A stretch of DNA of 17,576 nucleotides from Burkholderiales bacterium (GCA_019751575.1 JAIENF010000258.1:1-17576); one strand, 5' to 3'; counted from the stretch's first letter, positions 6,999 through 14,029 are shown. Program-made: numbers and translations. The notes: generated by a model from the sequence alone, not told the origin.

Positions 6999-7728
6999 CA
7001 TCGGTCAGCACGATGGACTTTCGGTCGGCGTTGACCCGCAGCGCCCAACCTGGCTGTGCACCCGGGCGGTCGGGCTCCCGGGCGGGTCCCCGTCCGCCGG
7101 CAGCCCCGTAGGCCCGGGCCTGGCCGGGCCTGGCGGCGCCGACCAGTTCCACGGGGACTGCATGCCGCTCACGCAGGAGTTCGACCAGGCTCCAGGCGGT
7201 GCGCTTCGCGGCGTCGTAACCATCCGGCCAGTAGACGAACGCCGGTTCGAACACGATCCGGACCACGCGCCGATCGGTTGCCCCGAGCACCAGCGTCACG
7301 AACGGCGCATGGCTGGAACGGGTCGTCTGGCTCTTCAGGATCCGTGGCGCGCTGTTCAGCATCACGTAGAAGTTCGCATCCTTGCCCGCGTCTTCGGCAG
7401 GGGCGGCCAGCGCCGCCGGGGCTTCGATCTTCACCAGATAGACCGTCTCGCGCCGGACCGGCGGCAGGGTGACGCTGCCTTTCGGCGCCATTGCCTCCAC
7501 CACCCGGATGGCCGCCTCCGCGGGCATGCCCAGCGCAAGGCCCATCAGCACCGGTGCGGCCGGGGCCGGGCGGCCCGTAGCACCCTCGCGCGAGGGCGCA
7601 CTCGACGCAGGCCCGACCTGCGCCCCTGGACGGGCCGCCTTCGACTGTCCGATTCCTGCCCAAAGGCAACACCCGACGGCGCCGGCCAACAGCCGGCGCC
7701 GAAGGCGAGCAGGCCCGGGCGGCATCAC
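6952..7728 (-). CDS. Uncharacterised exported protein downstream of fbpA
   Basis: I do not recognise this roughly 257-residue protein. The first codon is GTG 7728 or, more likely, ATG 7725. Residues 8-32 (RLRRRLLAGAVGCCLWAGIG, then QSKAA) form an arginine-rich n-region and hydrophobic core resembling a Sec or Tat-like signal peptide. Residues 33-60 are proline/alanine/serine-rich. The middle (about 60-195) looks like an ordered beta-rich domain, including GLALGMPAEAAIRVVEAM, ETVYLVKIEAP, NFYVMLNSAP, VVRIVFEPAFVYWPDG and a helix WSLVELLRERH. A glycine/arginine/proline-rich segment (200-227) precedes a final stretch with RKSIVLTDV. It begins 18 bases after the fbpA stop, so it is almost surely in the fbpA operon and may serve iron uptake. 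Its end overlaps fbpB by 47 bp. The coding call is good; function is unknown. Confidence 0.75.
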   Translation of the reverse strand: MMPPGPARLRRRLLAGAVGCCLWAGIGQSKAARPGAQVGPASSAPSREGATGRPAPAAPVLMGLALGMPAEAAIRVVEAMAPKGSVTLPPVRRETVYLVKIEAPAALAAPAEDAGKDANFYVMLNSAPRILKSQTTRSSHAPFVTLVLGATDRRVVRIVFEPAFVYWPDGYDAAKRTAWSLVELLRERHAVPVELVGAARPGQARAYGAAGGRGPAREPDRPGAQPGWALRVNADRKSIVLTDVTRLQDAFASRLQLD

Positions 7729-7740
7729 CGCGGCCCGGGC
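7713..7740 (-). other. GC-rich hairpin enclosing the start codon of the fbpA-downstream gene
   Basis: Two copies of the self-complementary octamer GCCCGGGC (7713-7720 and 7733-7740) can pair as an 8-bp all-GC stem around a 12-base loop. The loop holds the GTG/ATG start of the gene at 6952-7728. It sits just after the fbpA stop codon (7747-7749). There is no U-tract, so it is more likely to affect translation or mRNA stability than to be a classic terminator. No Shine-Dalgarno sequence is seen before the start. Confidence 0.5.
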
Positions 7741-7746
7741 GCCGGC

Positions 7747-8808
7747 TTACTTCCAGCCCACCCGATCGAGGATCTTCTGTGCAAGCGGCTGGTTGCGTCC
7801 GAGCACGCCGATGTTGGTCGTCTCCGCCTTGAACTTGCCCAGAGAGGCGAGTTCCGGATTCTTCGTGACGGCGGTCGCGACGGCGGGCCATTCATTGTTG
7901 CCGTCGGCGAAATAGATCTGGGCTTCATCGCTGGCGAGGTACTCCAGGAAAAGGCGCGCTGCACCGGGGTTCGGCGCGGTGCGCAGCATGCCGCCACCGG
8001 ACACGTTCATATGCGTACCAGAAGTCGCCTGGTTCGGGAATGACAGGGCCACGCGTTCAACCACCTGGCGGTCCTGGGGGCGTGTCGACTTCATCAGCCG
8101 CACATAGTAATAGGTGTTGGCCACGGCGACATCGCATTCCCCGGCGGCCACGCCGAGCAGTTGGTCGGTGTCGCCACCGCGCGGCGGGCGCGCCAGGTTG
8201 GCCACCACGCCCCGCGCCCATTCTTCGGCCTTCGCTTCGCCGAGGCGTTCGATCATCGCGCCCATCAGCGACAGGTTGTACACATGGTTGCTGGCGCGGA
8301 TGCAGATGCGGCCCTTGAGACGCGGGTGCGCGAGGTCTTCATAGGTTGCGACCTCCTCCGGGCGGACGGTCTTGCGGTTGTAGGCGATCACCCGTGCGCG
8401 GGTCGAGAATCCGAACCAGGTGCCGCTCGGCGTGCGCAATTGAGCCGGGATTCGTGCATTGAGCACCGCCGAGTCGAGCGGCTGGAAAAGGTCGAGCTGC
8501 TCGGCGCGCCAGAGACGGCCGGCATCGACGGTGAGGAGCACGTCTGCCGGGCTGTTGCGGCCTTCGCTGCGGAGCCGCTCGAGCAGTGCGTCCTCGCCGG
8601 CCTCGATCCGGTTGATCTTGATCCCGGTCTTGCGCGTGAAGCCGGCGTAGAGCGCTTCGTCTGTCTGATAATGGCGCGCGCTGTACAGGTTGAGCACCTT
8701 GTCGACCTGGGCAGCGGCCGGCGTCGCGGGCAGCAGTGCGGCAGCCAGGACGCAGAGTGCGCCGGTTGCCGGGGCGAACAGCGATCGGAACAGGGATGGG
8801 CCGTGCAT
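7747..8808 (-). CDS. fbpA: Ferric-iron ABC transporter periplasmic binding protein (FbpA)
   Basis: This 353-residue exported protein captures Fe3+ in the periplasm and delivers it to FbpB/FbpC. The signal peptide ends at about residue 33 (TPAAA, then QVDKVLNLYS). The mature start LYSARHYQTDEALYAGF resembles the cFbpA/FutA branch of ferric-binding proteins, where a tyrosine and arginine near this position help bind iron. The triple tyrosine Y233-Y235 in ANTYYYVRLM corresponds to the iron-coordinating tyrosines of the family. ATG 8808 is preferred because GAGGA lies about 8 bases upstream; ATG 8829 is in frame but has no ribosome binding site. A good promoter and Fur-like sequences lie directly upstream. 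The unknown exported gene follows after 18 bases. This is an iron-type rather than sulphate or phosphate binding protein by the tyrosine motif. Confidence 0.93.
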   Translation of the reverse strand: MHGPSLFRSLFAPATGALCVLAAALLPATPAAAQVDKVLNLYSARHYQTDEALYAGFTRKTGIKINRIEAGEDALLERLRSEGRNSPADVLLTVDAGRLWRAEQLDLFQPLDSAVLNARIPAQLRTPSGTWFGFSTRARVIAYNRKTVRPEEVATYEDLAHPRLKGRICIRASNHVYNLSLMGAMIERLGEAKAEEWARGVVANLARPPRGGDTDQLLGVAAGECDVAVANTYYYVRLMKSTRPQDRQVVERVALSFPNQATSGTHMNVSGGGMLRTAPNPGAARLFLEYLASDEAQIYFADGNNEWPAVATAVTKNPELASLGKFKAETTNIGVLGRNQPLAQKILDRVGWK

Positions 8809-8840
8809 GGGGGTCCTCGTCAAGGTCATGGGGTGTCCAA

Positions 8841-8870
8841 ATCTTAACAAGAAAGATTCGCGTTTGTAAA
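8841..8870 (-). promoter_or_regulatory. Sigma-70-like promoter of fbpA
   Basis: On the minus strand, TTTACA (8865-8870; 5 of 6 to the -35 consensus) is followed after 18 bases by TAAGAT (8841-8846; 4 of 6 to the -10 consensus). The distance to the fbpA start is about 32 bases. The region is a clear AT-rich island. Fur-like sequences overlap the spacer and abut the -35, as expected for iron repression. Confidence 0.6.
8848..8862. promoter_or_regulatory. Weak second Fur-box-like site in the fbpA promoter spacer
   Basis: CAAGAAAGATTCGCG matches the 7-1-7 Fur consensus at 9 of 14 positions, with an intact ATTC core in the right half. It sits between the -35 and -10 of fbpA. On its own it would not be called; it is listed because Fur often binds paired sites and a better match lies 8 bases away. 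Confidence 0.3.
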
Positions 8871-8885
8871 TGAGAACCTTTCGCA
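8871..8885. promoter_or_regulatory. Fur-box-like site upstream of fbpA
   Basis: TGAGAACCTTTCGCA matches the 7-1-7 Fur box TGAGAATnATTCTCA at 11 of 14 scored positions, with a perfect TGAGAA half. It abuts the -35 of the fbpA promoter and lies 26 bases before the divergent patatin-like gene's ATG, so it could also affect that gene. It resembles the site between fbpC and fbpB (shared GCGAA/TTCGC core). Confidence 0.6.
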
Positions 8886-8911
8886 TTGGAGAGCAGTCAG
8901 GCAGGGCCTCG

Positions 8912-9994
8912 ATGCCGGTTTCATTGCGGTACGGGGAGACGCTGCGTCCGCGCACCGTTTCCATCGTGGTGGCCGGCCTCCTGCTGTTGTCGGCCGGCGG
9001 CTGTGCGCAGCGTGCCGGCGTGCCTCCCCAGCCAGTCGGGACGACGCCCGAGGCCGCGCGAGGCGGAACGCCGATTCCCCAGCAGCGGCCGGATCCCGTC
9101 GTGCCGGGCACCCCCGGCGCCGCGGTACCGCCACCCGTAGCGCTACCGCTTCCGCCACCCAGGGCCGAGCCGGTCAGCGTGCCGCCGCGCATCGGACTTG
9201 CGCTGGGCGGGGGCGCAGCGCGCGGTTTTGCGCATGTCGGCGTGATCATGGTGCTCGAACAGGCCGGCATCCAGCCCGACTTCGTCACCGGCACCAGCGC
9301 GGGTGCCGTGGTCGGGGCAATCTACGCTGCCGGCTATCGTGCGGCCGACCTGCAGCGCATTGCCGGGCAACTCGAGGAGGCCGATGTCCGCGACTTCGCG
9401 TTGCCCGATCGCGGATTCCTGCGTGGCGACAGGTTGCAGACCTTCATCAATCGTGCGGTCCAGAATCGTCCGATAGAGAAGCTCAACATCCGGTTCGCCG
9501 CGGTGGCCACCGATCTGCAGTCGGGCGAAGGCGTCGTGTTCATGCGCGGCGATACCGGCCTGTCGGTACGGGCCTCGAGCGCCGTGCCCGGTGTGTTCCG
9601 CCCAGCGGTGATCGGCGATCGGCAGATGGTCGACGGCGGCCTGACCCATCCGATCCCGGTTCGCGCTGCCCGGGGGCTCGGAGCCGACCTGGTGATCGCG
9701 GTCGACATCTCCAGCCAGCCGCAGTTCGCACGGCTCGCCGACTCGATCGACATCCTGTTGCAGACCTTCACCATCATGGGCCGCGCCCTGGGCGCATCCG
9801 AGCTGGCCGAGGCCGACGTGGTGATCCGGCCCGCGGTCGGGCAACTCAGGCCGACCGATTTCCAGAGCCGGAAGCTGGCGATCGCGGAAGGCCAGCGGGC
9901 AGCGCGCGAGGCGCTGCCGGAAATCCGCCGCCGAATCGAGGCGGCGACGCGGCGGCTCAGCCCGCCAGGCGCCGTGCCCCGTCGAAACGAGTGA
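8912..9994 (+). CDS. Patatin-like phospholipase, lipoprotein
   Basis: This 360-residue serine lipase-like protein is probably anchored in the envelope. Residues 12-31 form a lipoprotein signal peptide ending SAGGC, with C31 as the likely lipidated cysteine. A proline-rich linker (about 38-90) leads to the patatin domain (93-300). The oxyanion-hole motif GGGAARG is at 99-105, the nucleophile S129 lies in GTSAG (127-131), and the catalytic D241 lies in DGG. The domain resembles the RssA/RssA-like bacterial patatins that hydrolyse phospholipid or lysophospholipid acyl esters. ATG 8912 gives a standard lipoprotein signal; an in-frame ATG at 8870 would add 14 polar residues and lies on the Fur-like site. 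It diverges from fbpA, and its last 38 bases are antisense to the NlpC/P60 gene. The substrate is not predictable. Confidence 0.9.
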   Translation: MPVSLRYGETLRPRTVSIVVAGLLLLSAGGCAQRAGVPPQPVGTTPEAARGGTPIPQQRPDPVVPGTPGAAVPPPVALPLPPPRAEPVSVPPRIGLALGGGAARGFAHVGVIMVLEQAGIQPDFVTGTSAGAVVGAIYAAGYRAADLQRIAGQLEEADVRDFALPDRGFLRGDRLQTFINRAVQNRPIEKLNIRFAAVATDLQSGEGVVFMRGDTGLSVRASSAVPGVFRPAVIGDRQMVDGGLTHPIPVRAARGLGADLVIAVDISSQPQFARLADSIDILLQTFTIMGRALGASELAEADVVIRPAVGQLRPTDFQSRKLAIAEGQRAAREALPEIRRRIEAATRRLSPPGAVPRRNE

Positions 9995-10547
9995 CCCAGT
10001 AGCGGTCGCCCATGTTCACGATGTGCACGCGGCCGCCGCGGCTGGGCGAATGGATGAACCGTCCGTCGCCGACGTAGATGCCCACATGGGAGAAGCGCTG
10101 GCCACGGGTATTGAAGAACACGAGGTCCCCGGGCTGGAGCTCGCCCTGCTCGATGCGGGAGCCCATCCGCGCCATCTCGAACGAGTTGTGCGGCAGCGAA
10201 CGCCCGGTCACGCGGTTGAACACGTACCGTACGAGGCCGCTGCAGTCGAATCCGGTATCCGGGGTGCGCCCGCCGAAGGTGTAGCGGATGCCGATCAGGC
10301 CCATGGCGTGCATGACCAGTTCCTGCGTCGAATTGACGGCGCGCTCGGCGAGGCTCTGCGGTGCCGGCGGCATGGCCGTCGCGACGTCGGCGCCGACGGG
10401 GAATGCAGACTCGCCACGCGCATCCTGCGCGTGGGCCTGCCGGGGCGCAGGCAGCAGCAGGGTCGTACTGACGGCGACAATGGCCAGCAGGCGGATGGCA
10501 AAGGCACGGGTGGAACCAGGGACGGATCGGGTCGGGACAAGATGCAT
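9957..10547 (-). CDS. NlpC/P60 family peptidoglycan endopeptidase
   Basis: This 196-residue exported cysteine peptidase is of the type that cuts peptide stems of peptidoglycan, commonly D-Glu-diaminopimelate bonds. The signal peptide covers residues 1-40 (core FAIRLLAIVAVSTTLLLP, cleavage after AHA). The NlpC/P60 domain covers about 74-190. The catalytic cysteine is C102 in FDCSGL, the histidine is H154 in FSHVGIYVG, and the third polar residue is H166 in FIHSPSRGG. It is a single-domain enzyme without SH3 or LysM wall-binding modules, a common proteobacterial layout. AAGGA lies about 11 bases before ATG 10547. A perfect inverted repeat lies in its upstream region. The 3' end overlaps the patatin-like gene by 38 bases. 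Confidence 0.93.
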   Translation of the reverse strand: MHLVPTRSVPGSTRAFAIRLLAIVAVSTTLLLPAPRQAHAQDARGESAFPVGADVATAMPPAPQSLAERAVNSTQELVMHAMGLIGIRYTFGGRTPDTGFDCSGLVRYVFNRVTGRSLPHNSFEMARMGSRIEQGELQPGDLVFFNTRGQRFSHVGIYVGDGRFIHSPSRGGRVHIVNMGDRYWVTRFDGARRLAG

Positions 10548-10570
10548 GTTCTGAAGATCCTTTCAGAGGT

Positions 10571-10585
10571 GCTTGATAATCAAGC
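10571..10585. promoter_or_regulatory. Perfect inverted repeat upstream of the NlpC/P60 gene
   Basis: GCTTGATAATCAAGC has two 6-base arms around TAA and lies 24-38 bases upstream of the NlpC/P60 start, where a promoter would be expected. It is AT-rich relative to its surroundings. It may be an operator for a dimeric regulator; the regulator is unknown. The rest of the 236-bp gap (10548-10783) holds no gene that I can support. Confidence 0.4.
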
Positions 10586-10783
10586 AGAAGTCTGAGTTTT
10601 ACGGCACTATCCGCCGGAACTTGATCCCCCCCGGGACATCCTTCACCTGCTGCCTGCCAAGCGTTGCCTTGACGGGCGGGGCGGAGGATGCCATAGCCGA
10701 CCCTCGATGGCAAACCGCTGGCGGGGCTGGCGAGATTGATCATGCGAGTCCCGGATCGTCCCGGGGATCGCAGGGAGGACGCG

Positions 10784-11653
10784 ATGAACGACTGCAGGCC
10801 CGGCCCGACCGGGCGGTTTGTGCTGCTGCTGCTGCTGCTGCTGCTGCTGCAACTGGCCTGGATCTCGGCCGCCGCCCACGCTCAGCCATTGGTCATGGGC
10901 ATCCTGCCGCTGCAGTACCGTACCGTCGAGCAGGTGATCCCGATCGTGCGTCCCCTGGTGCCGCCGCCGGGCACCGTGAGCGGCATCCAGAACCAGCTGA
11001 TCGTGCAGACGACGCCGGCGAACCTCGCCGAGATCCGTGCGCTGCTCGAGCGGATCGATGCGCTGCCGCGCAGGCTCCTGATCAGCGTCCGCCAGGAGGG
11101 CGATGCGGTTGCGACGGAAGGACGCGCGTCGGTCGAGGGCGGGGGCACCCTCGGGCGTGGCGAGGTCTCCGTGGGCAACCCGCGGCCGGGTGGAGGCGCC
11201 AGCGTGCAGGTCTATTCCACCGACCGCAGCCAGGCCGATCGAACCTTGCAGCAGGTGCAGGCCCTCGAAGGCCAGCCCGCGACGATCCAAGCCGGTCGCT
11301 CGGCGCCGGTGCCCGTGCGCCAGGTGGTGCGCGGGCCGGCTGGCGTCCAGGTCGTCGATTCGGTCGAGTACCGGGACGTTTCCACCGGGTTCCAGGTCGT
11401 CGCTCGCCTGTCGGGCGACCAGGTGATCCTCGACATCCTGCCGCAGCGACAGGCGGCCGCCACCGGCGCCGTCCCCGGTGCGGTCAGCACGCAGCAGATT
11501 GCCACGACGGTGCGCGGGCGGATCGGCGAATGGATCGATCTCGGCGGGACCGTCCGTTCGGTCGACGAGCGGCAGTCGGTACTCCTGGGCCGGGCCGGGA
11601 GCGGCGTCGCCGAGCAGCGCCGGGTACTGGTCCGGGTGGAGGAATTGCGGTGA
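10784..11653 (+). CDS. Exported secretin-N-domain protein (short, secretin-like)
   Basis: This 289-residue exported protein is related to secretins. The signal peptide is residues 1-34, with nine consecutive leucines (14-22) and cleavage after AHA. Residues 37-100 match the ring-forming N domain of secretins (GILPLQYRTVEQVIPIVRPL, NQLIVQTTPANLAEIRALLE, RIDALPRR). The remainder resembles the edges of a secretin barrel domain (TGFQVVARLSGDQVILDILP, then IATTVRGRIGEWIDLGGTV). At 289 residues it is far shorter than true secretins (about 600 or more) and appears to lack most of the pore. It may be an accessory ring or periplasmic scaffold rather than a channel. ATG 10784 is chosen for the strong AGGGAGGA upstream. 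It is closely followed (28 bp) by the DUF457 gene, so they may be co-transcribed. No secretion-system genes are nearby. Confidence 0.8.
   Translation: MNDCRPGPTGRFVLLLLLLLLLQLAWISAAAHAQPLVMGILPLQYRTVEQVIPIVRPLVPPPGTVSGIQNQLIVQTTPANLAEIRALLERIDALPRRLLISVRQEGDAVATEGRASVEGGGTLGRGEVSVGNPRPGGGASVQVYSTDRSQADRTLQQVQALEGQPATIQAGRSAPVPVRQVVRGPAGVQVVDSVEYRDVSTGFQVVARLSGDQVILDILPQRQAAATGAVPGAVSTQQIATTVRGRIGEWIDLGGTVRSVDERQSVLLGRAGSGVAEQRRVLVRVEELR
10823..10849 (+). repeat. CTG trinucleotide run (9 copies) in a signal peptide
   Basis: Nine uninterrupted in-frame CTG codons encode the leucine core of the signal peptide of the secretin-like protein. Slippage would change the hydrophobic core by whole leucines without breaking the frame, so export efficiency rather than on/off expression could vary. 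Confidence 0.95.
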
Positions 11654-11681
11654 ACGGCGCGCGCCCGTGCAGAGGGGCTGC

Positions 11682-12818
11682 ATGGATCCGCTGACCCACA
11701 TGCTGTCCGGCGCGCCGGTCGCGCTGGCTGTCGAGCCGGCGCGGCGGCGACCTGGCTTTGTCGGCCGCGTGCCCAGGGTCGCCGCCGGTGCGGTTGCCGG
11801 CGTGTTTCCGGATGTCATGCACCTGGCACGGTTGTAGGATCCGTTCGCCGTCCTGGCGCCCACCGGGGCGTGGACGCATTCCCTGCTGGCACTGCCGCTC
11901 ATCGCGCTGGTGCTCGCGGTGCTGTTCGCGGTGCTCGCGCGGCGTCCGCGCGAATGGCCGGTGTTCCTTGCCATCACGGTGCCCGCGCTCCTGGTGCACC
12001 TGGGCCTCGACCTGATGACCGCGTCGGGCGTCCAGCCCTGGTTCCCGGTGTCCGAAACCCGCTACGCAGTCCCGCTGCTGTTCCCGGTCGACCCCTGGAT
12101 GATGTGCATCGGGATGGCCGCGGCGATCCTCGCGTGGCGCCGTCCGGCGCTTGCCCGCTGGTCCGCGATGGCGGCCTTCGCCGCCGCGGCCGGCTATCTG
12201 GTGCTGCTCGGACAGTGGCGTGACCAGGCCTTGTCCGTGGGCGCCGGGATGGCGGCGCAACGGTCGCTGGGCGATGCGACCGTGAAGGCGTTTCCGCAGC
12301 CGTTCTCGCCGCGCAACTGGCAGGTACTGGTCGCCCATGGCGAGGCGTACGACCTGGCCTGGGTCAAGGTCGCTGCGGCCGGGGATGCACCGGGCGAAGC
12401 CGACCCGGGAATGGCGCCCGGATCCGGATCGGACGCGCCCGCTGCGTCGACCGGCCTGCGCGTGGGCGAACCGACGCTGCCCCGTTCCGTGCTGTCGACC
12501 GTGCGCGGTGCCTATCGTCCGCCCACCGGACTGCAATGGATGCACGTGGTCCGCTTCGGCGACGATGGTGGCCGCGCGGAATTCGCACGCACCGCGTGGA
12601 GCCGGCCGGAATTCGGCGCGTTCCGCCGGTTCAGCGTGTACACGGTGCTCAGCCATGTCGAGTATCGTACGGACGTCCGCCAGGTCTGCGCCTGGTTCTA
12701 CGACGCCCGGTTTGCGTTGCCCGGGGTGTCGCCTTCATACCGTTTCGGTTCCTGCCAGCACATGGATGAAAGGACCTGGACAGTCCAGCGGTCCCCAGGT
12801 CCGCTGCCATTGCTGTAG
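11682..12818 (+). pseudogene. Metal-dependent membrane hydrolase (DUF457/YdjM-like), interrupted by an in-frame amber codon
   Basis: The reading frame starts at ATG 11682 (Shine-Dalgarno AGAGGGG) with MDPLTHMLSGAPVALAV, the classic DUF457 beginning. It continues through AGAVAGVFPDVMHLARL to a TAG at 11835-11837. The same frame then runs on for 326 codons to the normal stop at 12816-12818, with family features intact: WTHSLLALPL, HLGLDLMTASG, VDPWMMC and PQPFSPRNW. There are several membrane segments and a soluble C-terminal part. The N-terminal His/Asp motifs and the THS motif that together mark the family lie on opposite sides of the TAG, so neither piece alone should be a complete enzyme. 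A GTG at 11910 could restart the second part, but no ribosome binding site is seen. Possible explanations are a recent nonsense mutation (for example CAG to TAG), a sequencing error or amber readthrough. No other damage is visible. Confidence 0.82.
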
Positions 12819-12852
12819 GCAGGCCGAACGCCCGCTTCATGGAGAATCCAGG

Positions 12853-14001
12853 ATGAACCGCCATCGACTCCCCGCCGTCTTCATGCGCGGTGGCACCAGC
12901 AAGGCCCTGATGCTTCACCGGCGCGACCTTCCCGCCGAACAGCGCGACTGGGATCCGATCTTCCTGCGCGCGATCGGATCGCCGGATCCGAATGGCCGGC
13001 AGCTCAACGGGATGGGCGGCGGCATTTCGTCCGTGTCGAAGGTGTGCGTGCTGTCGCGGTCGTCCCGGCCCGATGCCGACATCGACTACACCTTTGCCCA
13101 GGTGATGGTGAAGGATCCGCATGTGGACTACAGCGGCAACTGCGGCAACATGTCCTCGGCCGTCGGACCCTTCGCGGTGGACGAAGGCCTGGTCGATGCA
13201 GCCGACGGGCAGGCTACCGTGCGCATCTACAACACGAACACCGACAAGATCATCCACGCGACCTTCCCGGTGCATGGGGGACAGGCGGTGGAGGCGGGCG
13301 AGATGTCGATACCGGGCGTGGCCGGCGCCGGCGCGCCGATCCGGCTCGATTTCCTCTCCCCGGGCGGAGCGAGCAGCGGGCGGCTGCTGCCCACCGGAAA
13401 CGTGGTCGACCGGATCGACGTGCCCGGACTGGGGCCGGTAGAGGTATCCATGGTGGACGCAGCCAATGCCTGCGTCCTGGTGTCGGCGTCATCGCTGGGT
13501 TTGGCTGGCACGGAGATGCCTGCCGACCTCGAGGCCGATGCGGTGACCCTCGAGCGGCTGTCGGCGATCCGCCTCCAGGCGTCGGTGGCGATGGGCCTCG
13601 CGCGCTCGATCGAAGACGCGCGCAGCCGGAGCGTGGTGCCGTTCGTGGGCTTCGTCGCGCCTCCGCTGTCCGGCCGCATGCTCTCCGGCGACACGGTCGC
13701 CGCCGATTGCGTGGATCTCACCGCACGCATGATCTCCAACGGCCAGCCGCACCGCGCGCTGCCGCTGACCGCCTCGCTGTGCATCGCCGTGGCAGCCTCG
13801 ATCGAAGGCACGGTGGCCTGGCGTGCGCGCAGTGCAGGCACCAGCGCAGGCGCGGCATCCGATTCCTTGCGCATCGCCATGCCGTCGGGCGTGCTGACGG
13901 TCGGGGCCCAGGTCGAATGCCGCGCCGGACAGTGGAATGCACTGCGCGGGTCGTTCTACCGGACCGCTCGCCGGCTGTTCGACGGCACGGTCTACTACTG
14001 A
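12853..14001 (+). CDS. PrpF-family isomerase (aconitate / oxalomesaconate tautomerase-like)
   Basis: This 382-residue cytoplasmic protein of the PrpF family has a two-lobed diaminopimelate-epimerase-like fold. Members move double bonds in tricarboxylic acids, for example PrpF (2-methylaconitate isomerisation) and 4-oxalomesaconate tautomerase. The start LPAVFMRGGTSKALML is the family signature. NGMGGGISSVSKV (52-64) and SGNCGNMSSAVGPFA (94-108), with candidate catalytic C97, are strongly conserved. RIYNTNTDK and the C-terminal lobe are complete. A Shine-Dalgarno sequence (GGAGAA) precedes ATG 12853. It is convergent with an MmgE/PrpD family gene, a functional partner class in methylcitrate-type pathways. 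The substrate cannot be decided from sequence; there is no prpB, prpC or acnD in the window, so I leave the symbol blank. Confidence 0.9.
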   Translation: MNRHRLPAVFMRGGTSKALMLHRRDLPAEQRDWDPIFLRAIGSPDPNGRQLNGMGGGISSVSKVCVLSRSSRPDADIDYTFAQVMVKDPHVDYSGNCGNMSSAVGPFAVDEGLVDAADGQATVRIYNTNTDKIIHATFPVHGGQAVEAGEMSIPGVAGAGAPIRLDFLSPGGASSGRLLPTGNVVDRIDVPGLGPVEVSMVDAANACVLVSASSLGLAGTEMPADLEADAVTLERLSAIRLQASVAMGLARSIEDARSRSVVPFVGFVAPPLSGRMLSGDTVAADCVDLTARMISNGQPHRALPLTASLCIAVAASIEGTVAWRARSAGTSAGAASDSLRIAMPSGVLTVGAQVECRAGQWNALRGSFYRTARRLFDGTVYY

Positions 14002-14004
14002 AAC

Positions 14005-14029
14005 TCAGGCCGGCCTGAACGCCTTCAGG
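14005..14029. terminator. Palindromic sequence at the prpF-like / mmgE-like convergent junction
   Basis: A perfect 14-bp palindrome (14005-14018, TCAGGCCGGCCTGA) overlaps the mmgE-like stop. A second hairpin pairs CCTGAA (14014-14019) with TTCAGG (14024-14029) around CGCC. The position between two converging genes fits a bidirectional stop for transcription, but there is no T-tract on either side, so this is tentative. Confidence 0.3.

Noticed and set aside
8809..9294. An N-terminal extension of fbpA into the patatin-like gene
   Set aside because: The extension is glycine/proline-rich antisense sequence ahead of a normal signal peptide. A ribosome binding site and promoter mark the shorter start.
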